DNA of 52,477 nucleotides, taken from positions 1-52,477 of the IMG/VR virus record IMGVR_UViG_3300033182_000988. The stretch is one strand, 5' to 3'. Origin of the DNA: a virus. Within the stretch, counting starts at the first letter, position 1, and every line of letters starts with the position of its first letter. Positions 7,916 through 18,100 of the stretch are shown here, piece by piece. The notes beneath the pieces are model-generated. The model did not search any database, was not told the origin of the DNA, and saw nothing but the letters and a program-made list of their open reading frames with translations. A program made the position numbers and the translations under genes.

Positions 7916-10900
7916 TATTGTTCTTTAAAGTTCAAACTTGCTTGAACTGATCCACTTGCACCAGCATCAAGTTTCTTGGCAACTATAAATGTTGCCTCTG
8001 CATTATTGTTGTCTGGTGTGATTACGTTTCTGTCTGCACCAAAGACCTTAGACATATCAATTTCTTGTGTTGAGTTAGCACCAACATAAAGAATGTCTCT
8101 GGTTGTTCCTGGTCTCAGTTTCTGCTCATTCTGTGTATCAATTAATGCAGAAGAAAGACGATTGATTTCTGTGAAGTTCGTTGGTGCAGCACCAGTAACA
8201 TCAGCATTTCCATCTGCATTAGTAATTTCAACATTACCAAGAGTATAGAACTTAGGTGAGATTGTTCTTTCAAATCCACCAACAGTTTCTTTTACTGAGA
8301 TATTATTGATTGCTGCATTGTCTTTCAACTTCATAACGAGATATAGTGGATATGGACTGTAGTTATACAGTTTAGACTTCGTATTCATTCCATTGGCAGA
8401 GATTTGAACTGGGCGAATCAGAATTGTAAAGTCAGCACCAACAGATCCAAGAGATTGATCAATCTGAATGTACTGGAATGATGTAGTTGCTGTTGAATAA
8501 GAACTTACGATACCAACGAATCTGGTATTAGTTACAGTAACTGTTCCTCCAGAGAACAATGCAATCTGACCACCATCAAAAGTAACTCCTGCTGGGAAGT
8601 TACCTTCAATCTGAATCCAGTGTCTACCTAAAGAGTCTGTTCCTGTTCCATTAGGTGGTGGGTTGCCTGGTTCATAATCAAACTGATTTAGATTTGTAAT
8701 TTCTACTGGATCTAAAATCTCAATAGTTGCTTTGGAGCAAATGCCAGGGGATGGTGAAGGTAAAGTTGGGATTCTATAGTCAATACCCATTCTGACTTGT
8801 GGGTTAGTTGGTGCCCAACCCTCTCCAGTTTCAACACCATCTTCATCCAATGATGCATAAGAGTGAGTGTGCTCACCATAAAGAATGTTACTGTTTGGAA
8901 GCACTGTAGTTGTTGCAGAACCGATTACAAATCCATTCAAAGTATCTGGAATTGAAACATCAGGTTTAATGTCAGTAACACCAATCAGAAAGTCTGAGAA
9001 ATGTGCATAGTCATCTTTTTGATTTGGATTGACAAATTGAAGTTCAATCTTAGAACCAGTGAACTTAAAGTCTGATGCAACATAGTGATCATAGTTGCTG
9101 AGACGAACAGCGTATGGATATGTTGTGATACCTACAGTGGTAGTGACACCAGTGACTCTATCCAATGCTTCAATTCCCGCCAGTGCTCTTGATGCACTTG
9201 TTACTGGATATGCATTATATCCTGGTCCCCATCCCTGAATCTTTGCACTCTCAAATGAACCAGCAGTTCCGACTGGATCACTTACGCTTACAACGTATGC
9301 ATTATAGATTGAAGGTGCGATGACCTTTGCGCCGATGTCACTCTCATAGAAGTATGAATCATTGATTGCTGCGAGATCATTTCCACTTGTGAATTCAAAC
9401 TCTACACTTCTACCACTCTCAGTTGATGCCACTCCAGGTGTATAAACATGACCAAATCCAGGACATGCAGTACAGTTGACAACTTTAACTTCAGTAAGTG
9501 AGTCTGTTGTAACATTAAGTCTGGTTGGGATGATTAATTTTTTGTTTTCAATTTCAGTACCAACACTATTCAGAATGAAGTTCTTGGGTGTAAGACCCAT
9601 CAGAGTTCTGTAGTCTGAGGTATTGGTTGCCCTTTCTCTTGTGCTTACAGAATAAATTTGAGATGTTCCTTCATCTCCACCATCAATATAGTATGAAGCA
9701 CCGTACTTATACAGGAACTGTGGAGTTCTGATGTCAGCAGTGTTTGCAATGTTCAGAGAATACTTCAGTCTAAAATATGAATCCTCTAAACATGGTGAAC
9801 CAAGAGAGTTTTCAATGACTAAGGTATGAATAACAACCCATCTTGCTTCTCCAGGGCCTGCAGGAATATAAGCATAGAATCTAGCACCAATTGCACCATA
9901 CCAACCAAACTCAATCTTATACATTGTGACTTTGTTTGGTTGAATCAAATACCCAGAAGGACCGTTACCATTCAGTGGGTCGCCATTAAACTTATCTCTG
10001 GGGATTTCAATTGTCCAATACTGAGTGTCATCAAATGGATCACCAGATACTTTTCTGACCTGATCCAGAATTGACAAACCACTTCTGGCAAGAGCGGCAG
10101 ACTCAAGAGGAATTGTACTTCTACGAATGATCTTGAGTTGCCCAGCATCAATCTGGAAAACATATTGGTCGGTTGGGTTTGTGATACCCCACTCTAATGT
10201 AATACCACTAACAGGTTCTGTTGATGACTTAAGACCAAAAGTAAATCCACTAATTCTACCTGGTTGGTATCTGAATACTCTTCTTGATTGTAAGAATGAA
10301 TACCTGATATCGCTTGAACTGTATCCTGGTCTCGTTGAAGTGGAGTCTACACTTGAATTAAGAACACTGTTGACCTTTGCAAAGTTAAATGTTGATCCAT
10401 CAGTAGGGTCAATCAATAAACTGTCCTTAATGTCTCTCCAGGTATCAGTCCATGTATCAATCTCTGCAAAGGATGTTGAAATGCCAGCAGCATATTCTAC
10501 GTCACCAGACTGAACATATACATTAGTCTTATTTAAAAACTTCTCTTTCCAACCTGCAGGATATCCAGAACCTGCACCAGTATTATAATAATCGTACAGA
10601 TCGTTGCCGAGTTGAATGAATGTGAGGTATTGGTTGAACAGATCTGAATTATATCCACCAAGGTTTGCAAACTTAGGTCCAAATGGATATGAGTATGGTG
10701 GTGGGAATGCCTCTAGTCTAATCGCAGACTCTTGAACCTCTTCAGTTCTTGTTGCAAGATAGCGATTACCATAAATTTCATTTGCTCTGTTATCCCAACT
10801 ACTAAAACTAATTCCACCATTGAAACTATAGAACTCAAACTCATCGGGATCTAATCCATAAGATGATACGTTTGAGAACAAACTTAACTGAGTTTCTGCA

Positions 10901-11610
10901 CGGGGAACACCAAGGAGAGTTGTACTAACTTCACTGGTCTCTTTGAATTGCTCCTCAATCTTCCAGACATTGTTTGCTGCCTTAAGATTTCTTGTTGCTC
11001 TCTCAATTAAAATATTATTAGTATGAATGCCAGCAAAGGTAGCATTGTTTGACAGTATAATTCTAGATGGATTGACTTTAGTTACAAATGTTCCATCAGG
11101 AATATATCTACCAGAAACTTTATCAAATGGTTTGACGCCAATAATTGTAGAGATTCCTATTGAATCATCAAAGTACATTCTGTTCCTTTCGGAACCCTGA
11201 TCAGCAACAGTTTTGACTTCAAGATATGGGTACTCATCTAAGTCAACAACTGTTCCACTAGTCATCAGAACAGTGGAAGCGAAACTAACAGTGCCGCCAC
11301 TGGTTGTTCCTGCTCCAGTTGTTACATAAACATCAAGATCACCGCAATAAGTTGCAGTGAAAATACCAACATTAGCATGGTCTACTCTTGTGTATGGTGT
11401 GGCGGCATTCTGATCAAAAACAATAGATGTAGATCTCTTTGCCGTTGTGTCTGGAATAAAGTATTGATCAACCTCTGTAATCAGAGGAGTGCCGAATTCA
11501 TCAGTTAATATTTCACCGTTTGCAATGTTATAAAGATTATCCTCATTAGAAGGAATAATGGAGACGGGTCTTTTATCGTCTCCAAGCCTTATATCTTTTC
11601 CCCCATTCAT
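7915..11610 (-). CDS. Large virion structural protein (paralogue of the next gene)
   Basis: A 1231-residue protein starting MNGGKDIRLGDDKRPVS. Its centre (residues about 555-660) contains MYKIEFGWYGAIGARFYAY, then GEARWVVIH and YGASYYIDGGDEGT. These align closely with the 1187-residue protein at 11614. A second shared phrase is FRYQPGRISGFTFG. The two genes are therefore tandem paralogues. No enzymatic motif or membrane segment is visible. The size and place suggest a baseplate-periphery or long-fibre-base protein. The T4 equivalent, if any, is not recognisable by eye. The 3-base gap to the upstream gene indicates one transcript. Confidence 0.75.
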   Translation of the reverse strand: MNGGKDIRLGDDKRPVSIIPSNEDNLYNIANGEILTDEFGTPLITEVDQYFIPDTTAKRSTSIVFDQNAATPYTRVDHANVGIFTATYCGDLDVYVTTGAGTTSGGTVSFASTVLMTSGTVVDLDEYPYLEVKTVADQGSERNRMYFDDSIGISTIIGVKPFDKVSGRYIPDGTFVTKVNPSRIILSNNATFAGIHTNNILIERATRNLKAANNVWKIEEQFKETSEVSTTLLGVPRAETQLSLFSNVSSYGLDPDEFEFYSFNGGISFSSWDNRANEIYGNRYLATRTEEVQESAIRLEAFPPPYSYPFGPKFANLGGYNSDLFNQYLTFIQLGNDLYDYYNTGAGSGYPAGWKEKFLNKTNVYVQSGDVEYAAGISTSFAEIDTWTDTWRDIKDSLLIDPTDGSTFNFAKVNSVLNSSVDSTSTRPGYSSSDIRYSFLQSRRVFRYQPGRISGFTFGLKSSTEPVSGITLEWGITNPTDQYVFQIDAGQLKIIRRSTIPLESAALARSGLSILDQVRKVSGDPFDDTQYWTIEIPRDKFNGDPLNGNGPSGYLIQPNKVTMYKIEFGWYGAIGARFYAYIPAGPGEARWVVIHTLVIENSLGSPCLEDSYFRLKYSLNIANTADIRTPQFLYKYGASYYIDGGDEGTSQIYSVSTRERATNTSDYRTLMGLTPKNFILNSVGTEIENKKLIIPTRLNVTTDSLTEVKVVNCTACPGFGHVYTPGVASTESGRSVEFEFTSGNDLAAINDSYFYESDIGAKVIAPSIYNAYVVSVSDPVGTAGSFESAKIQGWGPGYNAYPVTSASRALAGIEALDRVTGVTTTVGITTYPYAVRLSNYDHYVASDFKFTGSKIELQFVNPNQKDDYAHFSDFLIGVTDIKPDVSIPDTLNGFVIGSATTTVLPNSNILYGEHTHSYASLDEDGVETGEGWAPTNPQVRMGIDYRIPTLPSPSPGICSKATIEILDPVEITNLNQFDYEPGNPPPNGTGTDSLGRHWIQIEGNFPAGVTFDGGQIALFSGGTVTVTNTRFVGIVSSYSTATTSFQYIQIDQSLGSVGADFTILIRPVQISANGMNTKSKLYNYSPYPLYLVMKLKDNAAINNISVKETVGGFERTISPKFYTLGNVEITNADGNADVTGAAPTNFTEINRLSSALIDTQNEQKLRPGTTRDILYVGANSTQEIDMSKVFGADRNVITPDNNNAEATFIVAKKLDAGASGSVQASLNFKEQ

Positions 11611-11613
11611 GAA

Positions 11614-14600
11614 TCACTGCTCCTCCCATGTCAGACTTGCTGAAATTTCTGCTGCTGGACTACCTGAATTATATGTAGACTGGGTTGAACCACAGATGTA
11701 GAGACTCTCAACTTTATTAGTGAGGGGGAATGAGAGATACTCTTTATTGTAGTCAAAGTATGGGGAGAGATCATACTCTTCACCTGATGCAGGAACAAAG
11801 ATACTCGCCACGATAGTTCCAGTCTTTGGAATTGGACTTCTTACTTGTGGATTAACCTTAATGGAAGACAACTGAGCAAGAGTAAACTCTGTTGTGATTC
11901 CAGAAACACCATCACCAACTGGATTTGAATTCTCTTCTCTTAAGAATGGTTCAGTCGTAGTAAGAATAATGTTATCTGCTGTTGCATTCAGAGCATAGAA
12001 GTAGTAACCATCAGTCTGAACGTCTTTGGTTCTATCTGATCCTCTGTTCTCAAGGTATCCAAGGACAGAGATTGGTCTCTGAGATGCATCGTTCTCAAAG
12101 TATCCTCTAAAGTAACCATAGGTTCCACCACCAATGTCTCTGATGTACTCTGCGTATGCTTGTCCAACATTAACAGTGAATGTTGTGCTGTTAGTTACAG
12201 TAACAGCAGTGGTTACTCCAGAGATTGGGTCAGTGGATCTTGGGTATGAGTGGTTGGTTGCGTAATTATCAAGTGAACATGTAAGTGTAATCGCACCATT
12301 TGCAATGTCAACTGTATCATTCGTTGACATTCCGTGAGCAGTGCTAGTTACAATGGTCAGAACTCCAGTTCCGCCATCATAATCAGTTCCAGTCGTTGCA
12401 GTCAGTGCTGCACCTGCTGCTGCTCCACTCTGAACTGTGATTGCACCAGCAGTTCCAGAAACAAAATTATGATTACCAGTGTAGATAACCAGTGGCAGAT
12501 CAACCTGAGTTGGTTTGCCTCTCTTACCGATATTAACTGAAGAGTTCAGTGTCAGTGCAGAAAGAGTTGGTTCTACAATGACTGAAGTTGTCTGGAAGAT
12601 AGGTGACTTCAAAAGGTCAACCTTAACAACCCCAGTAGAACCAGTTGAGAGTCTAGTTGGATATACCTGAGTTCTATTTCTTACGTTTCTACCAGTGCTG
12701 CTCTGGATAAAGTCTCTACACTTGATACCAACCAGAGGAGTTACACGGTTTGGAATGATATTGATGGTTGAAAGTGAAGATGAATTCAGAGGAGCATTGA
12801 GATGCAGTCTATTGTTTGATGGATTGACATAGGTGATCTCAATGTTTTGATCAAGTGGATCAGATGTGATGACCTTTGCACCAACATAGTATGATGATGT
12901 CAGCCCAGAAGTTGCACCTGCAGTGATGTATGGATCTGAAGAATCAGTTGCATTAGTGAGTGCTGCTTCAGTTGTTCCCGATCCAACTGTATAAGTTCTC
13001 TTAAGACCATACACATCTGTATTGGTTGGTGAACCATAACTAAACAGTTTTACCGTACCACGGTCACCACCATCAATGTAGTATGAAGCACCATACTTAA
13101 CAATGTGCTCAGAGGATGAACCATAAGAGAATGATGTTGCTGCTCTCAGAGCATTCGCATAACCATTTCTATTTGCTCCACCTCCACCATAGACCATGTA
13201 GGTGATAGGAAGAGTCGCATTGCCCAGTGAGGAGACCTTCAACTGGTTTGATGCCCTCAGGTGGTGTACACGTACCCAACGTGCCTCACCGTTGCTTACA
13301 GGGACGTATGCGAGGAACAGAGCACCAACAGCACCATACCATGAGAACTCAACTTTGTACATGGTAACCTTGGTCAGGTCAATGTCCCAGATACTGGTAT
13401 CAGTTAATTGTTCTCCAGTATCAGCATCGGTTACAACTTGTCCTGCTCTCTTATCTGATACTGCATCACTGTAAAGTAAGTCATCCGTTTCACCATCTAA
13501 TCGGTCACCACTAAATCTAGATCTTGGGATACGATATTCGTAAACACCCCAATAGTTAATGTCAACGTTCTGATTAACCCACTTCTTATAATATGTGTTG
13601 ACTGCATCAATCTGGGCCTTGAGTGTTGCTGTATCTGCAACCGATAATGACGTATCAATATAACCTTCATTGTTATTATCTGCATCGGTATACATGTAAG
13701 GGAACATGCCCGTTGCCTTTACAGTTGTATACTTAGTTCTACCTGCTGCAATCAGAGTACCATTTGTTGGTTGTACAAATGGAACAGGAGTTACCAGAAC
13801 GTGTGATGAAATACCAGTGAACACTTGGTTGGTAAGTCCAGTTACTGCAGTTCCACCAAGGTCTTCTAAAGTAACCGTACTGATTCCTGTACTTGAGTTG
13901 ACCGTTACTGATCCAACTCTATAGATCTTGTCATCGGTGAATCCACCATGTGCAGAGGATGCAGTTCCCTTTGAGTAGGAAACATATTGATCGGTTGAAA
14001 GACCAACTACATGTCCACCACTATGATAGAAAGTAGGAACAGTTGAAACACCAACGTTAACTGTGAATGAAGTTGCCGAGTCAACCTTTACAATATTGTA
14101 TCCTGTAGTTCTGTTTGGATATGTCTTTGGATTGACTGGATCCAAGTAGCAAGTCATTCCGATTCCAGTCAGAGTGACAAACTTACCATTCTTGAATCCA
14201 TGTTCATCACTGGTGGTGACGACCATCAAACCAGTGTTAATGTTATAAACAGCGTTAGTGACACTCTTCGCCAATCCTGCCATGGAAATTGTATTTCCAT
14301 TAAAGATTGAAGTGATTCCTACCTTGTGCTCTGGTTGTAACAGTGATGGATCATAGACACCAGCATGTGTCATCATCAAGTTATCTCTTACGATAACAAG
14401 ATCACCAAGTTCTGCATTAGTGTATCCAGTTGGGACTGAAGTTGCACCAGCACCAACAGATTCGGATGCTCTTGGATCAAGTGGATCGTAAGGATTTGTT
14501 ACGCCATAGTCGGCAGTCTGCTCAGAAGCACCAGTTCCAAAATCTACTGGATTTCTGAAGGTAATAGACTGTGTTCTTCTTACTACTGAAAAGTTATCTG

Positions 14601-15177
14601 CTTCTCCGTTATTTCTTGATTCCCAATAATAACCATCGTAGTTATCAAAGATACCGTACTTACGAATCGCAGGGTTCTGGACACTGGATCCATCTGCACC
14701 AATCAGAGTTGTCTTAACGCCAAAGGTAGCGGAAGAAACACGACCAGGTTGATATCTGAAGAATCTCTTTGAAGTCAGGATTGCAGTCTTATCTGCAGGA
14801 GCTTCAAGAAGAGCACCAGATTCTTCGGGTACATGAGTGAGACCCCAACCCATTGTCTGAGCAACACCAACATAGTTGCCATCATTACCAACAGTGGCAA
14901 ACTGTTCTGGTGTCGCTGTCCATTCAGTTGGGTTTACATCATAAGTGTTAACGTCAGCGAAGATACCAAGAGCAACCTCCGATCTGGGAATACCCAGAAG
15001 GGAGAGTGCAACTTCGGACTGGACTTTATTCTGTTCAGCAACTGGAATAGTTGACTGGTCACTTGCAATAACAACAGGGATTGACTTTTCAGACTTTTGT
15101 TGACCAGGAGGAACAGGAGCAGTTCTACCTACAACAACAACTGCTGAATTATTATTTACGTTAGTATTGTCTGGCAT
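11614..15177 (-). CDS. Large virion structural protein (paralogue of the previous gene)
   Basis: A 1187-residue protein starting MPDNTNVNNNSAVVVVG. It shares with the 7915 gene the blocks FRYQPGRVSSATFGV, MYKVEFSWYGAVGALFLAY, GEARWVRVHHL and VKYGASYYIDGGDRGT (residues about 600-720). The N- and C-terminal thirds differ, so duplication was followed by divergence of the flanks. Inserted beta-repeat sections (TCYLDPVNPKTY, VTVTNSTTFTVN) resemble those in the 2294-residue gene next to it. It is probably a baseplate or fibre-base component. There is no enzyme signature. It starts directly at the stop of the giant gene at 15178. Confidence 0.75.
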   Translation of the reverse strand: MPDNTNVNNNSAVVVVGRTAPVPPGQQKSEKSIPVVIASDQSTIPVAEQNKVQSEVALSLLGIPRSEVALGIFADVNTYDVNPTEWTATPEQFATVGNDGNYVGVAQTMGWGLTHVPEESGALLEAPADKTAILTSKRFFRYQPGRVSSATFGVKTTLIGADGSSVQNPAIRKYGIFDNYDGYYWESRNNGEADNFSVVRRTQSITFRNPVDFGTGASEQTADYGVTNPYDPLDPRASESVGAGATSVPTGYTNAELGDLVIVRDNLMMTHAGVYDPSLLQPEHKVGITSIFNGNTISMAGLAKSVTNAVYNINTGLMVVTTSDEHGFKNGKFVTLTGIGMTCYLDPVNPKTYPNRTTGYNIVKVDSATSFTVNVGVSTVPTFYHSGGHVVGLSTDQYVSYSKGTASSAHGGFTDDKIYRVGSVTVNSSTGISTVTLEDLGGTAVTGLTNQVFTGISSHVLVTPVPFVQPTNGTLIAAGRTKYTTVKATGMFPYMYTDADNNNEGYIDTSLSVADTATLKAQIDAVNTYYKKWVNQNVDINYWGVYEYRIPRSRFSGDRLDGETDDLLYSDAVSDKRAGQVVTDADTGEQLTDTSIWDIDLTKVTMYKVEFSWYGAVGALFLAYVPVSNGEARWVRVHHLRASNQLKVSSLGNATLPITYMVYGGGGANRNGYANALRAATSFSYGSSSEHIVKYGASYYIDGGDRGTVKLFSYGSPTNTDVYGLKRTYTVGSGTTEAALTNATDSSDPYITAGATSGLTSSYYVGAKVITSDPLDQNIEITYVNPSNNRLHLNAPLNSSSLSTINIIPNRVTPLVGIKCRDFIQSSTGRNVRNRTQVYPTRLSTGSTGVVKVDLLKSPIFQTTSVIVEPTLSALTLNSSVNIGKRGKPTQVDLPLVIYTGNHNFVSGTAGAITVQSGAAAGAALTATTGTDYDGGTGVLTIVTSTAHGMSTNDTVDIANGAITLTCSLDNYATNHSYPRSTDPISGVTTAVTVTNSTTFTVNVGQAYAEYIRDIGGGTYGYFRGYFENDASQRPISVLGYLENRGSDRTKDVQTDGYYFYALNATADNIILTTTEPFLREENSNPVGDGVSGITTEFTLAQLSSIKVNPQVRSPIPKTGTIVASIFVPASGEEYDLSPYFDYNKEYLSFPLTNKVESLYICGSTQSTYNSGSPAAEISASLTWEEQ

Positions 15178-18100
15178 TTAGATGACTCCGACTCTTCCTT
15201 TGGCGATTGTAAATGTTCTCCTTATAGATATATATCCACTCTGGTTACCATCAATTACAGAAGTTGTTGTAAATCCAGTCAGTGCGAGTTCAACAGAGGT
15301 GATACCAACAGTTGTCTTAGACTGAACAGTGAGACTGTACTGCGAAAGACTTGGAGATACTGAGTGGTTGACAAGTTTCACAACGTCACCAGTGGAGATT
15401 CCACTTGCTTGTGTATAGTCATCAAGTGTAACCGTGTAAGTAGTTGCACCTGCACCGATTGTGTTCCAAACACCTGTTCCGATTCCAATGTAAGTTGAGA
15501 ATCCAGAAGGTTGCTGTAAGAATTCTTGTGCAACGATATCGTATCCAAGAGCACTGCTGAGACCCAGAGTACTGGTGTTTGCAAGTGGCATTGAGAGTTG
15601 AATGTATCCATTCTGTCTGCCAAATGTTCCAGTGTCTGGAGTTGTGATGTTGAAACTCAGGAATGGAGTACCAAGAGTTTCGTTTGTGGTTCCCTGACCA
15701 ACGATGGTTCCGATTCCAGCAGAAGTAATGGAGACTTTTCCGCTGCTGATATCCTTGGCATCACCATCCACAATGTACTGAAGAACAGGACCGAAGAAGT
15801 CAGCAGTTCTATCAATCGTGATATTGACTGAGTTGTAGTCGCTGTCATAGATGTCTGGTGATGGGATGTACTCATCGGATGGACCAAGAATGATGTTGTT
15901 GGTGGTTGTGATCTTACCAGTTGCGTAAGTCCTCAAACCAGTTCCACAATTGCGGATGATGTTACCGCCAGTGGAGACAATAGAAGTAACAGAGAGGTCA
16001 ACAGGACCAGGATAATTCTCAAACAGAGAATCATTGATTCTCAGAACTTCAGATTCTTGTGCTTGGATTGGTTCAAATGGATATCTATCAGTCAGTGATC
16101 CATCAACAAACGATGAGTTCTCAACTGAAACTCTGTTTGAATCATAGATGTAGAGACCGTGTGCGGGACTGTTGCGGATCTCAAGATCTTTAAAGAGTGA
16201 AGAAGAAATACCCCTGAAGTAAACCAGATAGTTATCTAATTCTCCATCAAAGAGAATGTTGTTGCCATTATTTCCATCAATCGTGATGTCCTTGATGGTT
16301 ACATCCGATGCATTTGTGGTTCCAATTCCAACAAAGTTTCCATCAAAGTCAAGGCTGTTTCCGCCACCATCTGTTTCATCATTTGCAAAGTACTGCTGCT
16401 TGATGATAGTATTCTTTCCGTTTCCACTAAGAGTAAATCCAGTTGGAATAATAATCTTATTGGCAAGATAGGTTCCACTTGGCATATCAAGATAGTTACC
16501 ACCAGATGCTACAGTGTCATCAATCGCTGCACTGATTGCATAAGTGTTATCATGGACAACGGTTACTGCATCGGTAGTTCCAAATCCAGTTGCATTGTTA
16601 AAGTTATATGCACCGTTGACAGTGATTGTGCTTGCACCGATAGAAACGATTTCATCTAATGCCCAACCTCTTCTCTGTCCAGTGGTTGCAATGTTGGGGA
16701 AGTGAATCTGATCCGAATCATATTCATTCTTCGTACCCTTGGTTGACCAGGTGGTTTTCTCATAAACACCGTAGTCTTTCCAGAGAATACCAGCAGTTGC
16801 ATTGGTCAGTTCCTTAGGACCAAGGATACCAACTAACTTCGCATCATTAATATTAGTTGTTCCTGCACCAACACTCTCTTGTCTGTAAACAAGAATACCA
16901 TGATTGGTATCAGTTCTTGCAAGAGTCAGAGTGATGTGATCAAGATCATTGAAGTTCTCAATGGATGTCATTCCAATTCCAGAGGTTGGAGAAATCTGGG
17001 AAGAAACACCGACCTTACCATTTCTGTAATTGTATTGTGCAATCCAGTAGCGATAGGTTGAAACGGTAGCAGAAGTACCAACCTGTGCGAAACTAGAAGA
17101 ACCAACAACAGGACCAGATACGGTAACCGAATCAGAGGTGCTGGTTACACCGAAGAGTTTAACCTTCTCTCCTACGTTGAACTTAGCAGTAGCGATACCA
17201 CTAACTACCAGTTTACCACCTACAGTGCTACCAGTTCCGACATAAACTGTTGGGTCATTGCTGATATTGTAACTTCTTAACTTGAATGCATTAAGTTCAT
17301 GTGCGTCAACTAACTCATATCCATTACCAGCACTGTTGACTTTCAGAACACGATCCCTCTTGAAGGTCGTCTCTTCTGTTGAAGTGTTAGGAAGATCAGA
17401 TAACTTGAAGTTTTCGTAAACATTTGCACGGATCGTTCCGTTAACATCCAATTCATAAGAAGGGGTTGCAGTCTTGATACCAACAAACTCACTAGACTGA
17501 TTAACAATCAGTGATGGGTTTGCATCAGGACCAATCTGGAAGAATGGATTGACAGTGTTGTTACCCTTGAGGAGTAACTTGATTGCGTTGATTCCATCTT
17601 CAGCATCAGTAGAAGTAATCTTATTGGTAAAGTTTACTGGTCCTCTGAATTCTGATGGAAGGTTTCTGTTTGCACCACCACCAACACGGAGAGTGTTACG
17701 AACATAAACATCGTCAAAGGTTGCAGTGAGATCTGATCCAGTCTCACCCAGGAACAGTTCTCTTGCAGTTGCTCTCTCGCCAGTGAAGAAGTCACCACGA
17801 TCATTCATACCAGAGAAGAATACGATACCGCCTTTCTCTTCCTTAGAAACTGAGAGAAGTTCCTCTTCCTGAGTCAGAGTTCTTTGAATTCTCTGAGGGA
17901 GTGCAGTGGAGTAGTTACCAGGACCATAACCAACGTATTCAAAGGTGTGACCCGAAGCACGGATGCTGGAGAATCTACGAACCTCAGAAGGAATGACCTT
18001 AATGTTCTTGACAACAGATCCATTATCGTGTGGTTTTGCAATTGTACCAAGTGTACCTCTGATTACGGTGAGGTTTGAATCACTTGCAACTGCAGAAACT

